Positions 15,451-23,374 of a stretch of DNA of 42,519 nucleotides are shown piece by piece. The stretch is from NCBI GenBank assembly GCA_944373095.1, contig CALWAK010000006.1, forward strand, positions 1 to 42,519. The letters are read 5' to 3'. Position 1 is the first letter of the stretch. Every line of letters begins with the position of its first letter. This DNA comes from an uncultured Bacilli bacterium (GTDB lineage: Bacteria > Bacillota_I > Bacilli_A > RF39 > UBA660). Under the pieces are notes generated by a model. It did no database searches. It saw only the letters and a program-made list of their open reading frames with translations, and was not told the origin of the DNA. Position numbers and translations under genes: made by a program.

Positions 15451-16715
15451 CTATATTAACAATGTTTAATGGTTTAAGTCCCACTTATTCTTTAGTAAAT
15501 GTAGTTGCCGAACATATAAAAATGTTTTTAGATAATAATATAGATACTACTATATTAGTTAGTGAGACAATAAATGATAAAGAAAAATGGGGTATTTATA
15601 AAGATAAAAGATTAAAATGGTTAAAAATTAAAAATAAAATTAATAATAAACAAATAAAATGGTATGATTATTCTAATAATAATACTAGACTACATGATAC
15701 TTTTTATGATGAAGTAGAGGTAATAAAAAAGGATTTTATCTTAAAATTAAAAGATTTTGATGTATGTTTTATGCATGATATTTTATATCAAGGATGGCAT
15801 TATGTACATAATATTGCTATTAGAAGAGCTCAAGTATATTTACCTAAACTAAAGTTTATAGCATTTACTCATTCGTATCCAGTTAAAAGACCTACTAATA
15901 TTAAAAATGAATTTTTAGGAAGATTTGTAGATATGCCAAATACTATATTTGCTTATCCAACTAAATCAGGGTTAAAAGCTCTTGCTTCACAATATAATGT
16001 AGATATTAAAAAATGTGTTGTAATTAATAATAGTATTCCCTTATTAGATTTTATGAATGATGATGTAAAAGATTTAAATTCTAAAACTAATTTTATGGAT
16101 GCTGAGGTATTAATTATTTATCCAGCTAGATTAACTTTAAGTAAGAAACAAGAAAAGGTAAGTGCATTAGCAGGAAGTTTAAAAAAAGTAAGTAAAAAAA
16201 GTATAAAAGTAATATTTTGTGATTTTGCTAGTTTAGATATTGATTCAACAAAGTATAAAAATATTATTATCAATGAAGGAATTAAATTTGGCTTAGCTAA
16301 AGAAGATATAATATTTACAAGTGATTATGGCTTTGAAAGGGGATTTCCTAGAGAATCAGTTTTAGAACTATTTAGTTTATCAAATATTTATATATGTCCT
16401 TCATTTTCTGAATCATTTGGGTTAACTGTATTAGAGGCTGCAAGTAAAGGAAATTTCTTAGTATTAAATAAAAAAGTACCAGCTTTAGAAGAACTTGGCA
16501 ATAATTTAAATTCATATTTTATGAACTGGGATGCCAGAAATAATGGATATGATACTAAAGAAAATTATTATCCTAGTGAAGAAGAATATTATTTAGAAAA
16601 TTCTAAAAAAATATTAGATAAATTATATAGTAGTCCTTTATATTCTAAAATAAAAGTAAGAACTTTATATAGTAATAAATATATATTTGAAAATCAGATT
16701 AAACCATTATTATAA
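15441..16715 (+). CDS. Glycosyltransferase (GT4-like, GT-B fold)
   Basis: 424 residues. The N-terminal half begins RVAILTMFNGLSPTYSLVNV, a GT-B nucleotide-fold start. The C-terminal half has IIYPARLTLSKKQEK, IYICPSFSESFGLTVLEAASKG with the E-x7-E retaining GT4 motif, and a following loop. No membrane segment. The ATG lies inside the end of the surface-protein gene (10-base overlap), so the two are co-translated. The likely acceptor is the neighbour's Thr/Ser repeat, which is an inference from context. A strong terminator follows. Confidence 0.87.
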   Translation: MRVAILTMFNGLSPTYSLVNVVAEHIKMFLDNNIDTTILVSETINDKEKWGIYKDKRLKWLKIKNKINNKQIKWYDYSNNNTRLHDTFYDEVEVIKKDFILKLKDFDVCFMHDILYQGWHYVHNIAIRRAQVYLPKLKFIAFTHSYPVKRPTNIKNEFLGRFVDMPNTIFAYPTKSGLKALASQYNVDIKKCVVINNSIPLLDFMNDDVKDLNSKTNFMDAEVLIIYPARLTLSKKQEKVSALAGSLKKVSKKSIKVIFCDFASLDIDSTKYKNIIINEGIKFGLAKEDIIFTSDYGFERGFPRESVLELFSLSNIYICPSFSESFGLTVLEAASKGNFLVLNKKVPALEELGNNLNSYFMNWDARNNGYDTKENYYPSEEEYYLENSKKILDKLYSSPLYSKIKVRTLYSNKYIFENQIKPLL

Positions 16716-16740
16716 GAGTATTTTAATAGTACTCTTTTTT
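16714..16740 (+). terminator. Rho-independent terminator after the glycosyltransferase
   Basis: AAGAGTA (16714-16720) pairs with TACTCTT (16730-16736) around a 9-base loop, followed by T6 (16735-16740). Confidence 0.8.
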
Positions 16741-16741
16741 G

Positions 16742-16770
16742 TTGCGTGTTACACCAAAAAGTGATAAGAT
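16742..16770 (+). promoter_or_regulatory. Promoter of helicase module 1
   Basis: TTGCGT (16742-16747), 17 bases, TAAGAT (16765-16770), 27 bases before the ATG at 16798. Confidence 0.5.
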
Positions 16771-16797
16771 ATTTTAACTTTCTTAGAAAGGGTAATT

Positions 16798-17034
16798 ATG
16801 GAAAGAAAAGTTGGCCGTGTTATTGAAGTGTTTATACCAGAAGAAGATAGTTTAGATGATATGAATATTGGTTTTAAAGTATTAGTTGATGATGGGGTTA
16901 TAGAAATTATTGAAGAACAAAATGAATCTAATATTAACATTTTAAAAGATGATTTAGTATTAATAACAAAACAAGTTATATCTAATAAAGAATTTATTGA
17001 TATTGAATTATATGATGGTGATTTATATGAATAG
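16798..17034 (+). CDS. Small acidic protein of helicase module, copy 1 (78 aa)
   Basis: A 78-residue, acidic, mostly beta-strand-looking protein (MERKVGRVIEVFIPEED; GFKVLVDDGVIEIIEEQ; DDLVLITKQVI). I do not recognise a family. It is 74/78 identical to the copy at 19913. Its last 8 bases overlap the helicase ATG (ATGAATAG), exactly as in copy 2, so production of the two proteins is coupled and a physical partnership is likely. An AAAGGG ribosome site precedes it. Confidence 0.8.
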   Translation: MERKVGRVIEVFIPEEDSLDDMNIGFKVLVDDGVIEIIEEQNESNINILKDDLVLITKQVISNKEFIDIELYDGDLYE

Positions 17035-19849
17035 GGATTATTCTAAAATAGGTTTATATCCACATAATATTGATGGATATGAAAAAGTTATTGAAGCTTA
17101 TAAAAATAACTCAATTGTCTCAGTTATTCGCGCTACTGGTACTGGTAAAACATATATTGGGCTACAATTTGCCTTAGATAATAATGATAAAAAAACAATG
17201 TATTTTGTACCTAGTTATGCGATTACCGAACACATAACAAGTGTAATAAATGATAATCCTAACTTAAATTTAACAAGGGATTTTCCTAATTTAGATTTAA
17301 GAGTTTATCAAAGCTTAATAAATATGTCTTATGAAGAGATTAAAAACCTAGATATTGATATTTTAGTTCTTGATGAGTTTCATCATCTTGGGGCACCAGT
17401 ATGGGGAGCAAGAATTAAAACATTAATTGAAACTCATCCTAATATTAAAGTATTTGGAATGACTGCTTATACAGTAAGAGATCGAAATACTCCTTATGAA
17501 AGAGATATGATAAATCCATATACTAATGAATTATTTTCTAATACCGATGTTAGTCATTATGATATTTGTGATGGGATGATTGACCGTGTTTTGCCGACAG
17601 TAATATATCGTAGTGCTTATCTTGTAAATGAGTCATATCAAAAGATTGAAGAAGAAGCAAAAAATCTAGATCCTACACTTCCTGAAGATAAAAAATTATT
17701 AGAGTTAATAAAAAATGCAAAAAGACTAATTCAAAATGCCCCAAGTATTGTAGATGTTATAAAACAAAATATAATCCCAAATGGTAAGTATATTTATTTT
17801 TGTCCACCAAAATCTAAAGATGGTAAAAATGATATCGATACGATAATGCAAGAAGCCAAAGAATGGTTTTTAGCCATGGGCTTAAAAGAAGAAGACATCA
17901 TATTTTATAAAACAACTAGTAAAATGCGTAAGTTAGGAAAGCAAAATCGTGATGCATTTTATTATGATGTTGACTTAGAAGGTAATTCGGTATCAAATAA
18001 ATTAAGAGTTATGTTTGCTATAAATCAATATAATGAAGGAGTACATGCACCTAATGTTAATGGCGTAATAATGGGAAGATATACATCTTCAGATATAGTC
18101 TATTTTGAAGAATTAGGAAGAGCATTATCGGTTAAAGGAGATACTTTAAAAAAATATGAAGAATATCAAAAATATTCCTTAGAAGAATTATTAGACTTAT
18201 GTAAGCAACGAAAAATATACGTTGAAGATAATATAACAAAAGAAAAAATAATAAATAAATTATTATCGCCAGTAGTAATCGATTTAGTTAATAACATTGG
18301 TTTTATAAAAGAGTTAGAAAATAATTTAAAGGATCGAATTAAAGAAATATCTAAAAAAACTAGTAATCATCGTAATAACACATTAACATTAAAAGAAACA
18401 TATTTTGATATTGTCATACAAAATGAAGAATTATTTACAGTATTAAAAGATTTATCTCAAAGATTAGCAAATTCTTGGGATAAAATGTATGAATATGCCA
18501 AGATATATTATGAACATTATGGTAACTTAGAAGTTCCTCAAGTATTTAAAACGAATAATGGTTATGACTATGATGAGAATGGCAAAGTGAATTTAGGTGC
18601 ATGGATAGCTCGTCAAAGAATAAGAATTTCCCCAACCAGCGAACGTGCACAAAAATTGTTGACGATAGGTATGCGTTTTGAAAATAAATTTTTAACGTGG
18701 GACGAAATGTATGAATATGCCAAGATATATTATGAACATCATGGAAATTTAGAAGTACCTCAAAAATTTAAAACGAATAATGGTTATGAATATGATGTGA
18801 ATGGTAAAATAAATTTAGGAAGTTGGATAGATACTCAAAGGCGAAAAATTGCCCCATCAAGTGAACGCGGTCAAAAGTTATTGGCAATTGGTATGCGTTT
18901 TAAAAATAAATTTTTAACTTGGGATGAAATGTATGAATTGGCGAAGATATATTATGAACATCATGGAAATTTAGAAGTACCTCAAAAATTTAAAACGAAT
19001 AATGGTTATGATTATGATGTAAATGGTAAAGTGAATTTAGGAACTTGGATAAATAATCAAAGATTTAAGGTAGATCCATCAAGTGAACGAGGCCAAAAAT
19101 TATTAGCAATAGGTATGCGTTTTGAAAATATAAGAAGTACATTAACATGGGATGAAATGTATGAATTGGCGAAGATATATTATGAGAAACATGGTAATTT
19201 AGAAGTCCCTTATAGTTTTAAAACGAATAATGGTTACGACTATAATGCTTTCGGTAAAGTGAATTTAGGCAAATGGATAGTTAGTCAAAGATTTAAGGTA
19301 GATCCAACAAGTGAACGAGGCCAAAAATTATTAGCAATAGGTATGCGTTTTGAAAATTTAAGAAGCACATTAACATGGGATGAAATGTATGAGTATGCCG
19401 AGATATATTATGCACATCATCATAATTTAGAGGTTCCAATAAGATTTAAAACGAATAATGGGTATGAATATGATGTGAATGGTAAAGTAAATTTAGGAAA
19501 GTGGATATCAAAACAAAGAACTGCTATTGACCCAACCAGTGAACGAGGCCAAAAATTAATTAAAATTGGTATGGTTTTTAGTGTAAAGAAAAATAAAGAA
19601 GATGTTAAGATATTTTGCTTAGAAAATAATATTGATTTAGAGAAAAACAAAATTACTTTAAAACATATATCAATTCAAGAACTTATTGCTAAGACTAGGT
19701 ATTTAGAAGAACAAAATATAGATATAGTAGATGCAAATGGCTTATTACATGAAATATATAGTATGAGTAATGTTAATATGCAAGTTAAATATAATATAAG
19801 TTTAGAAGAATTAATAGATAAATACTATTTAACTTATAGTAGAAAGTAA
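17027..19849 (+). CDS. DEAD/ResIII-type helicase with five helicase-associated repeats, copy 1
   Basis: 940 residues from the ATG at 17027, chosen because it matches copy 2 and overlaps the small gene by 8 bases; the frame itself opens at 16997. The superfamily 2 motor has ATGTGKT (36-42), DEFHH (116-120), GMTAYT and a motif V/VI region INQYNEGVHAPN...YFEELGRAL. A SAP-like segment (SLEELLDLCKQRKIYVEDN) follows, then five repeats of about 71-74 residues of the helicase-associated (HA, PF03457-like) type: WDEMYEYAKIYYEHHGNLEVP...NLGxWIxxQRxx[IV]xPxSERGQKLLAIGMRF. The C-terminal 90 residues are shared only with copy 2. Nucleic-acid translocation is likely; target unknown. Confidence 0.88.
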   Translation: MNRDYSKIGLYPHNIDGYEKVIEAYKNNSIVSVIRATGTGKTYIGLQFALDNNDKKTMYFVPSYAITEHITSVINDNPNLNLTRDFPNLDLRVYQSLINMSYEEIKNLDIDILVLDEFHHLGAPVWGARIKTLIETHPNIKVFGMTAYTVRDRNTPYERDMINPYTNELFSNTDVSHYDICDGMIDRVLPTVIYRSAYLVNESYQKIEEEAKNLDPTLPEDKKLLELIKNAKRLIQNAPSIVDVIKQNIIPNGKYIYFCPPKSKDGKNDIDTIMQEAKEWFLAMGLKEEDIIFYKTTSKMRKLGKQNRDAFYYDVDLEGNSVSNKLRVMFAINQYNEGVHAPNVNGVIMGRYTSSDIVYFEELGRALSVKGDTLKKYEEYQKYSLEELLDLCKQRKIYVEDNITKEKIINKLLSPVVIDLVNNIGFIKELENNLKDRIKEISKKTSNHRNNTLTLKETYFDIVIQNEELFTVLKDLSQRLANSWDKMYEYAKIYYEHYGNLEVPQVFKTNNGYDYDENGKVNLGAWIARQRIRISPTSERAQKLLTIGMRFENKFLTWDEMYEYAKIYYEHHGNLEVPQKFKTNNGYEYDVNGKINLGSWIDTQRRKIAPSSERGQKLLAIGMRFKNKFLTWDEMYELAKIYYEHHGNLEVPQKFKTNNGYDYDVNGKVNLGTWINNQRFKVDPSSERGQKLLAIGMRFENIRSTLTWDEMYELAKIYYEKHGNLEVPYSFKTNNGYDYNAFGKVNLGKWIVSQRFKVDPTSERGQKLLAIGMRFENLRSTLTWDEMYEYAEIYYAHHHNLEVPIRFKTNNGYEYDVNGKVNLGKWISKQRTAIDPTSERGQKLIKIGMVFSVKKNKEDVKIFCLENNIDLEKNKITLKHISIQELIAKTRYLEEQNIDIVDANGLLHEIYSMSNVNMQVKYNISLEELIDKYYLTYSRK
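18476..19579 (+). repeat. HA-domain repeat array in helicase 1 (5 units)
   Basis: Five units of about 213-222 bases, each starting at the codon for Trp in WDxMYE. Units share the FKTNNGY and NLGxWI blocks and differ mainly next to WI and QR. Confidence 0.9.
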
Positions 19850-19864
19850 GCATATATATTATAA

Positions 19865-19893
19865 TTGCTATTAAGGTATATAACATTTATAAT
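19865..19893 (+). promoter_or_regulatory. Promoter of helicase module 2
   Basis: TTGCTA (19865-19870), 17 bases, TATAAT (19888-19893), 19 bases before the ATG at 19913. Confidence 0.6.
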
Positions 19894-19912
19894 TATGTTA
19901 AAGGTGGTTATT

Positions 19913-20149
19913 ATGGAAAGAAAAGTTGGACGTGTGATTGAAGTATTTATACCAGAAGAAGATAATCTAAATGATATGAATATAGGTTTTAAAGTGTTAG
20001 TTGATGATGACGTAATAGAAATTATTGAGGAACAAAATGAATCTAATATTAATATTTTAAAGGATGACTTAGTATTAATTACTAAACAAGTAATATCTAA
20101 TAAAGAATTTATTGATATAGAATTATATGATGGTGATTTAAATGAATAG
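19913..20149 (+). CDS. Small acidic protein of helicase module, copy 2 (78 aa)
   Basis: Start set at the ATG at 19913 with AAAGGTGG upstream. The frame opens at 19865, but those residues overlap the promoter and have no counterpart in copy 1. It differs from copy 1 at four residues only (S/N, D/N, G/D, Y/N). Strong conservation beside a more divergent helicase repeat array suggests the protein contacts the conserved motor rather than the repeats; that is inference. Confidence 0.8.
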   Translation: MERKVGRVIEVFIPEEDNLNDMNIGFKVLVDDDVIEIIEEQNESNINILKDDLVLITKQVISNKEFIDIELYDGDLNE

Positions 20150-22970
20150 GGATTATTCTAAAATAGGTCTATATCCGCATAATATTGATGGATATGAAAA
20201 AGTTATTGAAGCTTATAAAAATAACTCTGTTGTTTCAGTTATTCGTGCTACTGGTACTGGTAAAACATATATTGGCTTACAATTAGCCTTAGATAATAAT
20301 GATAAAAAAACAATGTACTTTGTACCTAGTTATGCGATTATCGAACACTTAACAAGCACAATAACTAATAACCCTAACTTGGATTTAAAAAAAGATTTTT
20401 CTAATCTAGATTTAAGAGTGTATCAAAGTTTAGTAAATATGTCTTATGATGAGATTAAAAACTTAGATGTTGATATTTTAGTTCTTGATGAGTTTCATCA
20501 TCTTGGGGCTCCAGTGTGGGGAGCAAGAATTAAAATATTAATTGAAACACATCCAAATATTAAAATATTTGGAATGACTGCATACACAGTAAGAGATCGA
20601 AATACCCCTTATGAAAGAGATATGATAAATCCATATACTAATGAGTTGTTTTCTAATACCGATGTTAGTCATTATGATATTTGTGATGGGATGATTGATC
20701 GAGTATTACCATTACTAATATATCGAAGTGCTTATCTTGTAAATGAGTTATATCAAAAACTCGAAGAAGATGCTAAAGATCTTGATCCTGCACTTCCTGA
20801 AGATAAAAAATTATTAGAATTAATAAAAAATTCTAAAAGATTAATTCAAAATGCACCAAGTATTGTAGATGTTATAAAGCAAAATATAATTCCAGATGGT
20901 AAATATATTTATTTTTGTCCACCAAAATCCAAAGATGGTAAAAATGATATCGATACAATAATGGAAGAAGCCAAAAAATGGTTTTTAGCCATAGGTTTAA
21001 AAGACGAAGATATAATATTTTATAAAACAACAAGTAAAATGCGTAAGTTAGGAAAACAAAATCGTGATGCATTTTATTATGATCTCGACTTAGAAGGTAA
21101 TTCAGTATCAAATAAATTAAGAGTTATGTTTGCTATAAATCAGTATAACGAAGGAGTACATGCCCCAAATGTTAATGGAGTAATAATGGGGAGGTATACG
21201 TCTTCGGATATCGTTTATTTTGAAGAATTAGGAAGAGCTTTATCGGTTAAAGGTGATACTTTAAAAAAATATGAAGAATATCAAAAATATTCTTTAAAAG
21301 AATTGTTAGATTTATGTAGGCAACGAAACATATATGTTGAAGATAATATAACAAAAGAAGCATTAATAAATAAATTATTATCGCCAGTGGTAATCGATTT
21401 AGTTAATAATATTGGCTATATAAAAGAGTTAGAAAATAATCTAAAGGATAGAATTAGAGAAATATCTAAAAAAACTAGTAATCATCGTAATAATGCGTTA
21501 ACATTAAAAGAAACATATTTTGATATTGTCATACAAAATGAAGATTTATTTACAGTATTAAGAGATTTATCTCAAAGATTAGCAAATTCCTGGGATAAAA
21601 TGTATGAATATTCCAAAATATATTATGAATATCACCATAATTTAGAAGTTCCTCAAGGTTTTAAAACGAATAATGGATATGATTATGACGAGAATGGAAA
21701 AATAAATTTAGGAATTTGGATACGTAATCAAAGGTATAAAGTTGCTCCAACAAGTGAACGAGGCCAAAAATTGTTAGCCATAGGTATGCGTTTTGAAAAT
21801 AAAATTAATGCATTAACCTGGGATGAAATGTATGAATTGGCAAAAAAATATTATGAGCACCATGGTAATTTAGAAGTTCCTCGAAAATTTAAAACGAATA
21901 ATGGATATGAATATGACGAAAATGGAAAAATAAATTTAGGCCAATGGATAAATACTCAAAGATATAAAGTTGCCCCAACAAGTGAACGAGGTCAGAAATT
22001 GATGGCAATAGGTATGTGTTTTGAAAAGAAATTTTTAACGTGGGACGAAATGTATGAATATGCCAAGATATATTATGAACACCAAGGAAATTTAGAAGTT
22101 CCTCAAGGGTTTAAAACGAATAATGGTTATGATTATGATGCAAATGGTAAAGTAAATTTAGGTACTTGGATAGCAAACCAGAGACAAAACATTGACCCAA
22201 CAAGTAAACGAGGCCAAAAATTGTTAGCAATAGGTATGCGTTTTAAAAATAAAATTAGTGCATTAACCTGGGATGAAATATATGAATTGGCCAAGTTATA
22301 TTATGAACATCATGGCGATTTAGAAGTTCCTTATAGTTTTAAAACGAATAATGGGTACGACTATAATGCTTCTGGTAAAGTGAATTTAGGCCAATGGATA
22401 GTTCGTCAAAGATTTAATGTAGATCCAACAAGCGATCATGGTCAAAAGTTGTTAGCAATTGGTATGCGTTTTGAAATTATAAGAAGTAAAAGACCATGGG
22501 ATGAAATGTATAAGTATGCCAAGATATATTATGCACATCATCAAAATTTAGAGGTACCAATAAGATTTAAAACCAATAATGGTTACGAATATGATGAGAA
22601 TGGAAAGGTAAATTTAGGAACTTGGATAAATCATCAAAGACAAGACGTTGATCCAACAAGTGAGCATGGTCAAAAATTAATTAAAATTGGTATGATTTTT
22701 AGTGTAAGAAAAAATAAGGAAGATGTTAAAATATTTTGTTTAGAAAATTATATTGATTTAGAGAAAAATAAAATTACTTTAAACCATATATCTATTCAAG
22801 AACTTATTGCTAAGACTAGGTATTTAGAAGAACAAAATATAGATATAGTAGATGCAAATGGTTTACTACATGAAATATATGGTATGAGTAATGTTAATAT
22901 GCAAGTTAAATATAATATAAGTTTAGAAGAATTAATAGATAAGTATTATTTGACTTATAGTAGAAAGTAA
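20142..22970 (+). CDS. DEAD/ResIII-type helicase with five helicase-associated repeats, copy 2
   Basis: 942 residues, the same architecture as copy 1: motor with ATGTGKT, DEFHH, GMTAYT and ELGRAL, a SAP-like segment, five HA repeats, and a nearly identical C-terminal 90 residues (QELIAKTRYLEEQNIDIVDA). The motor halves of the two copies are close to identical, while the repeats differ at defined positions (after WI: RN, NT, AN, VR, NH; after QR: YK, YK, QN, FN, QD). The start overlaps the small gene by 8 bases. A restriction- or defence-type role is possible but unproven; no nuclease or methylase is adjacent. Confidence 0.88.
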   Translation: MNRDYSKIGLYPHNIDGYEKVIEAYKNNSVVSVIRATGTGKTYIGLQLALDNNDKKTMYFVPSYAIIEHLTSTITNNPNLDLKKDFSNLDLRVYQSLVNMSYDEIKNLDVDILVLDEFHHLGAPVWGARIKILIETHPNIKIFGMTAYTVRDRNTPYERDMINPYTNELFSNTDVSHYDICDGMIDRVLPLLIYRSAYLVNELYQKLEEDAKDLDPALPEDKKLLELIKNSKRLIQNAPSIVDVIKQNIIPDGKYIYFCPPKSKDGKNDIDTIMEEAKKWFLAIGLKDEDIIFYKTTSKMRKLGKQNRDAFYYDLDLEGNSVSNKLRVMFAINQYNEGVHAPNVNGVIMGRYTSSDIVYFEELGRALSVKGDTLKKYEEYQKYSLKELLDLCRQRNIYVEDNITKEALINKLLSPVVIDLVNNIGYIKELENNLKDRIREISKKTSNHRNNALTLKETYFDIVIQNEDLFTVLRDLSQRLANSWDKMYEYSKIYYEYHHNLEVPQGFKTNNGYDYDENGKINLGIWIRNQRYKVAPTSERGQKLLAIGMRFENKINALTWDEMYELAKKYYEHHGNLEVPRKFKTNNGYEYDENGKINLGQWINTQRYKVAPTSERGQKLMAIGMCFEKKFLTWDEMYEYAKIYYEHQGNLEVPQGFKTNNGYDYDANGKVNLGTWIANQRQNIDPTSKRGQKLLAIGMRFKNKISALTWDEIYELAKLYYEHHGDLEVPYSFKTNNGYDYNASGKVNLGQWIVRQRFNVDPTSDHGQKLLAIGMRFEIIRSKRPWDEMYKYAKIYYAHHQNLEVPIRFKTNNGYEYDENGKVNLGTWINHQRQDVDPTSEHGQKLIKIGMIFSVRKNKEDVKIFCLENYIDLEKNKITLNHISIQELIAKTRYLEEQNIDIVDANGLLHEIYGMSNVNMQVKYNISLEELIDKYYLTYSRK
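21591..22700 (+). repeat. HA-domain repeat array in helicase 2 (5 units)
   Basis: Five units in the same register as in helicase 1. Units 4 and 5 correspond best to units 4 and 5 of copy 1 (PYSFKTNNGYDYNA and PIRFKTNNGYEYD). Confidence 0.9.
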
Positions 22971-22978
22971 GTGATTAT

Positions 22979-23269
22979 ATGTTTTTAAATAAGTATATAA
23001 ACGAATTTTATTTAAATTTAATATATGATAATTATGAAGAAGATTTTATTAATTCTTTAGATGAAAAAAATTTTATAAAAATAAGTAATTTATTTAAAAA
23101 TAATAATTTTTATTTTATAAATGATATATACCTTAATTACTTAGAAATATTTAAATTAGATTATGAAGAAGTTTTTAATAAGTTAAAAATATTAAAGAAT
23201 AAATTAGGAAATAACTATAATTATATTATAGGTAATGATATGAGATATTTAGAATATTTACTAAAGTAA
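22979..23269 (+). CDS. Hypothetical protein, 96 aa
   Basis: ATG start 8 bases after the helicase 2 stop with GTGAT as a weak ribosome site, so it is probably the last gene of that operon. It is helical, rich in Asn, Tyr, Phe and Leu, with no membrane segment or known motif. No equivalent follows helicase 1. A terminator ends the operon directly after it. Confidence 0.6.
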   Translation: MFLNKYINEFYLNLIYDNYEEDFINSLDEKNFIKISNLFKNNNFYFINDIYLNYLEIFKLDYEEVFNKLKILKNKLGNNYNYIIGNDMRYLEYLLK

Positions 23270-23298
23270 CTCTTTTAAAGAAATTTAAAGGAGTTTTT
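23268..23298 (+). terminator. Rho-independent terminator of the helicase module
   Basis: A 12-base-pair stem (23268-23279 with 23284-23295, one G-T pair) with a GAAA loop, then a T run to 23298. Confidence 0.85.
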
Positions 23299-23301
23299 CA
23301 T

Positions 23302-23330
23302 TTGCATTTAAAATATATATTTGTTATAAT
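23302..23330 (+). promoter_or_regulatory. Promoter of the RNase J-like gene
   Basis: TTGCAT (23302-23307), 17 bases, TATAAT (23325-23330). Confidence 0.65.
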
Positions 23331-23374
23331 TATCGTGCAATGAAAACTTGTATTAATATGAAAGGTGATTTATT

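Larger units (their letters stand above)
16798..22970 (+). repeat. Tandem duplication of the two-gene helicase module
   Basis: Unit 1 covers 16798-19849 and unit 2 covers 19913-22970. Both have the same gene order and the same 8-base overlap, and the proteins are highly similar throughout. The 63-base spacer carries an independent promoter. Confidence 0.95.

Noticed and set aside
16749-16940. Minus-strand frame opposite the first small helicase-module gene (also 19420-19650, 20872-21111, 27597-27785, 9476-9661)
   Set aside because: These are antisense shadows of well-supported genes, with no ribosome site or recognisable protein.
18476-22700. TALE- or PPR-type code in the helicase repeats
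   Set aside because: Repeats are 71-74 residues and match helicase-associated domains. Variability near WI and QR is partly normal for that family, so no code is claimed.
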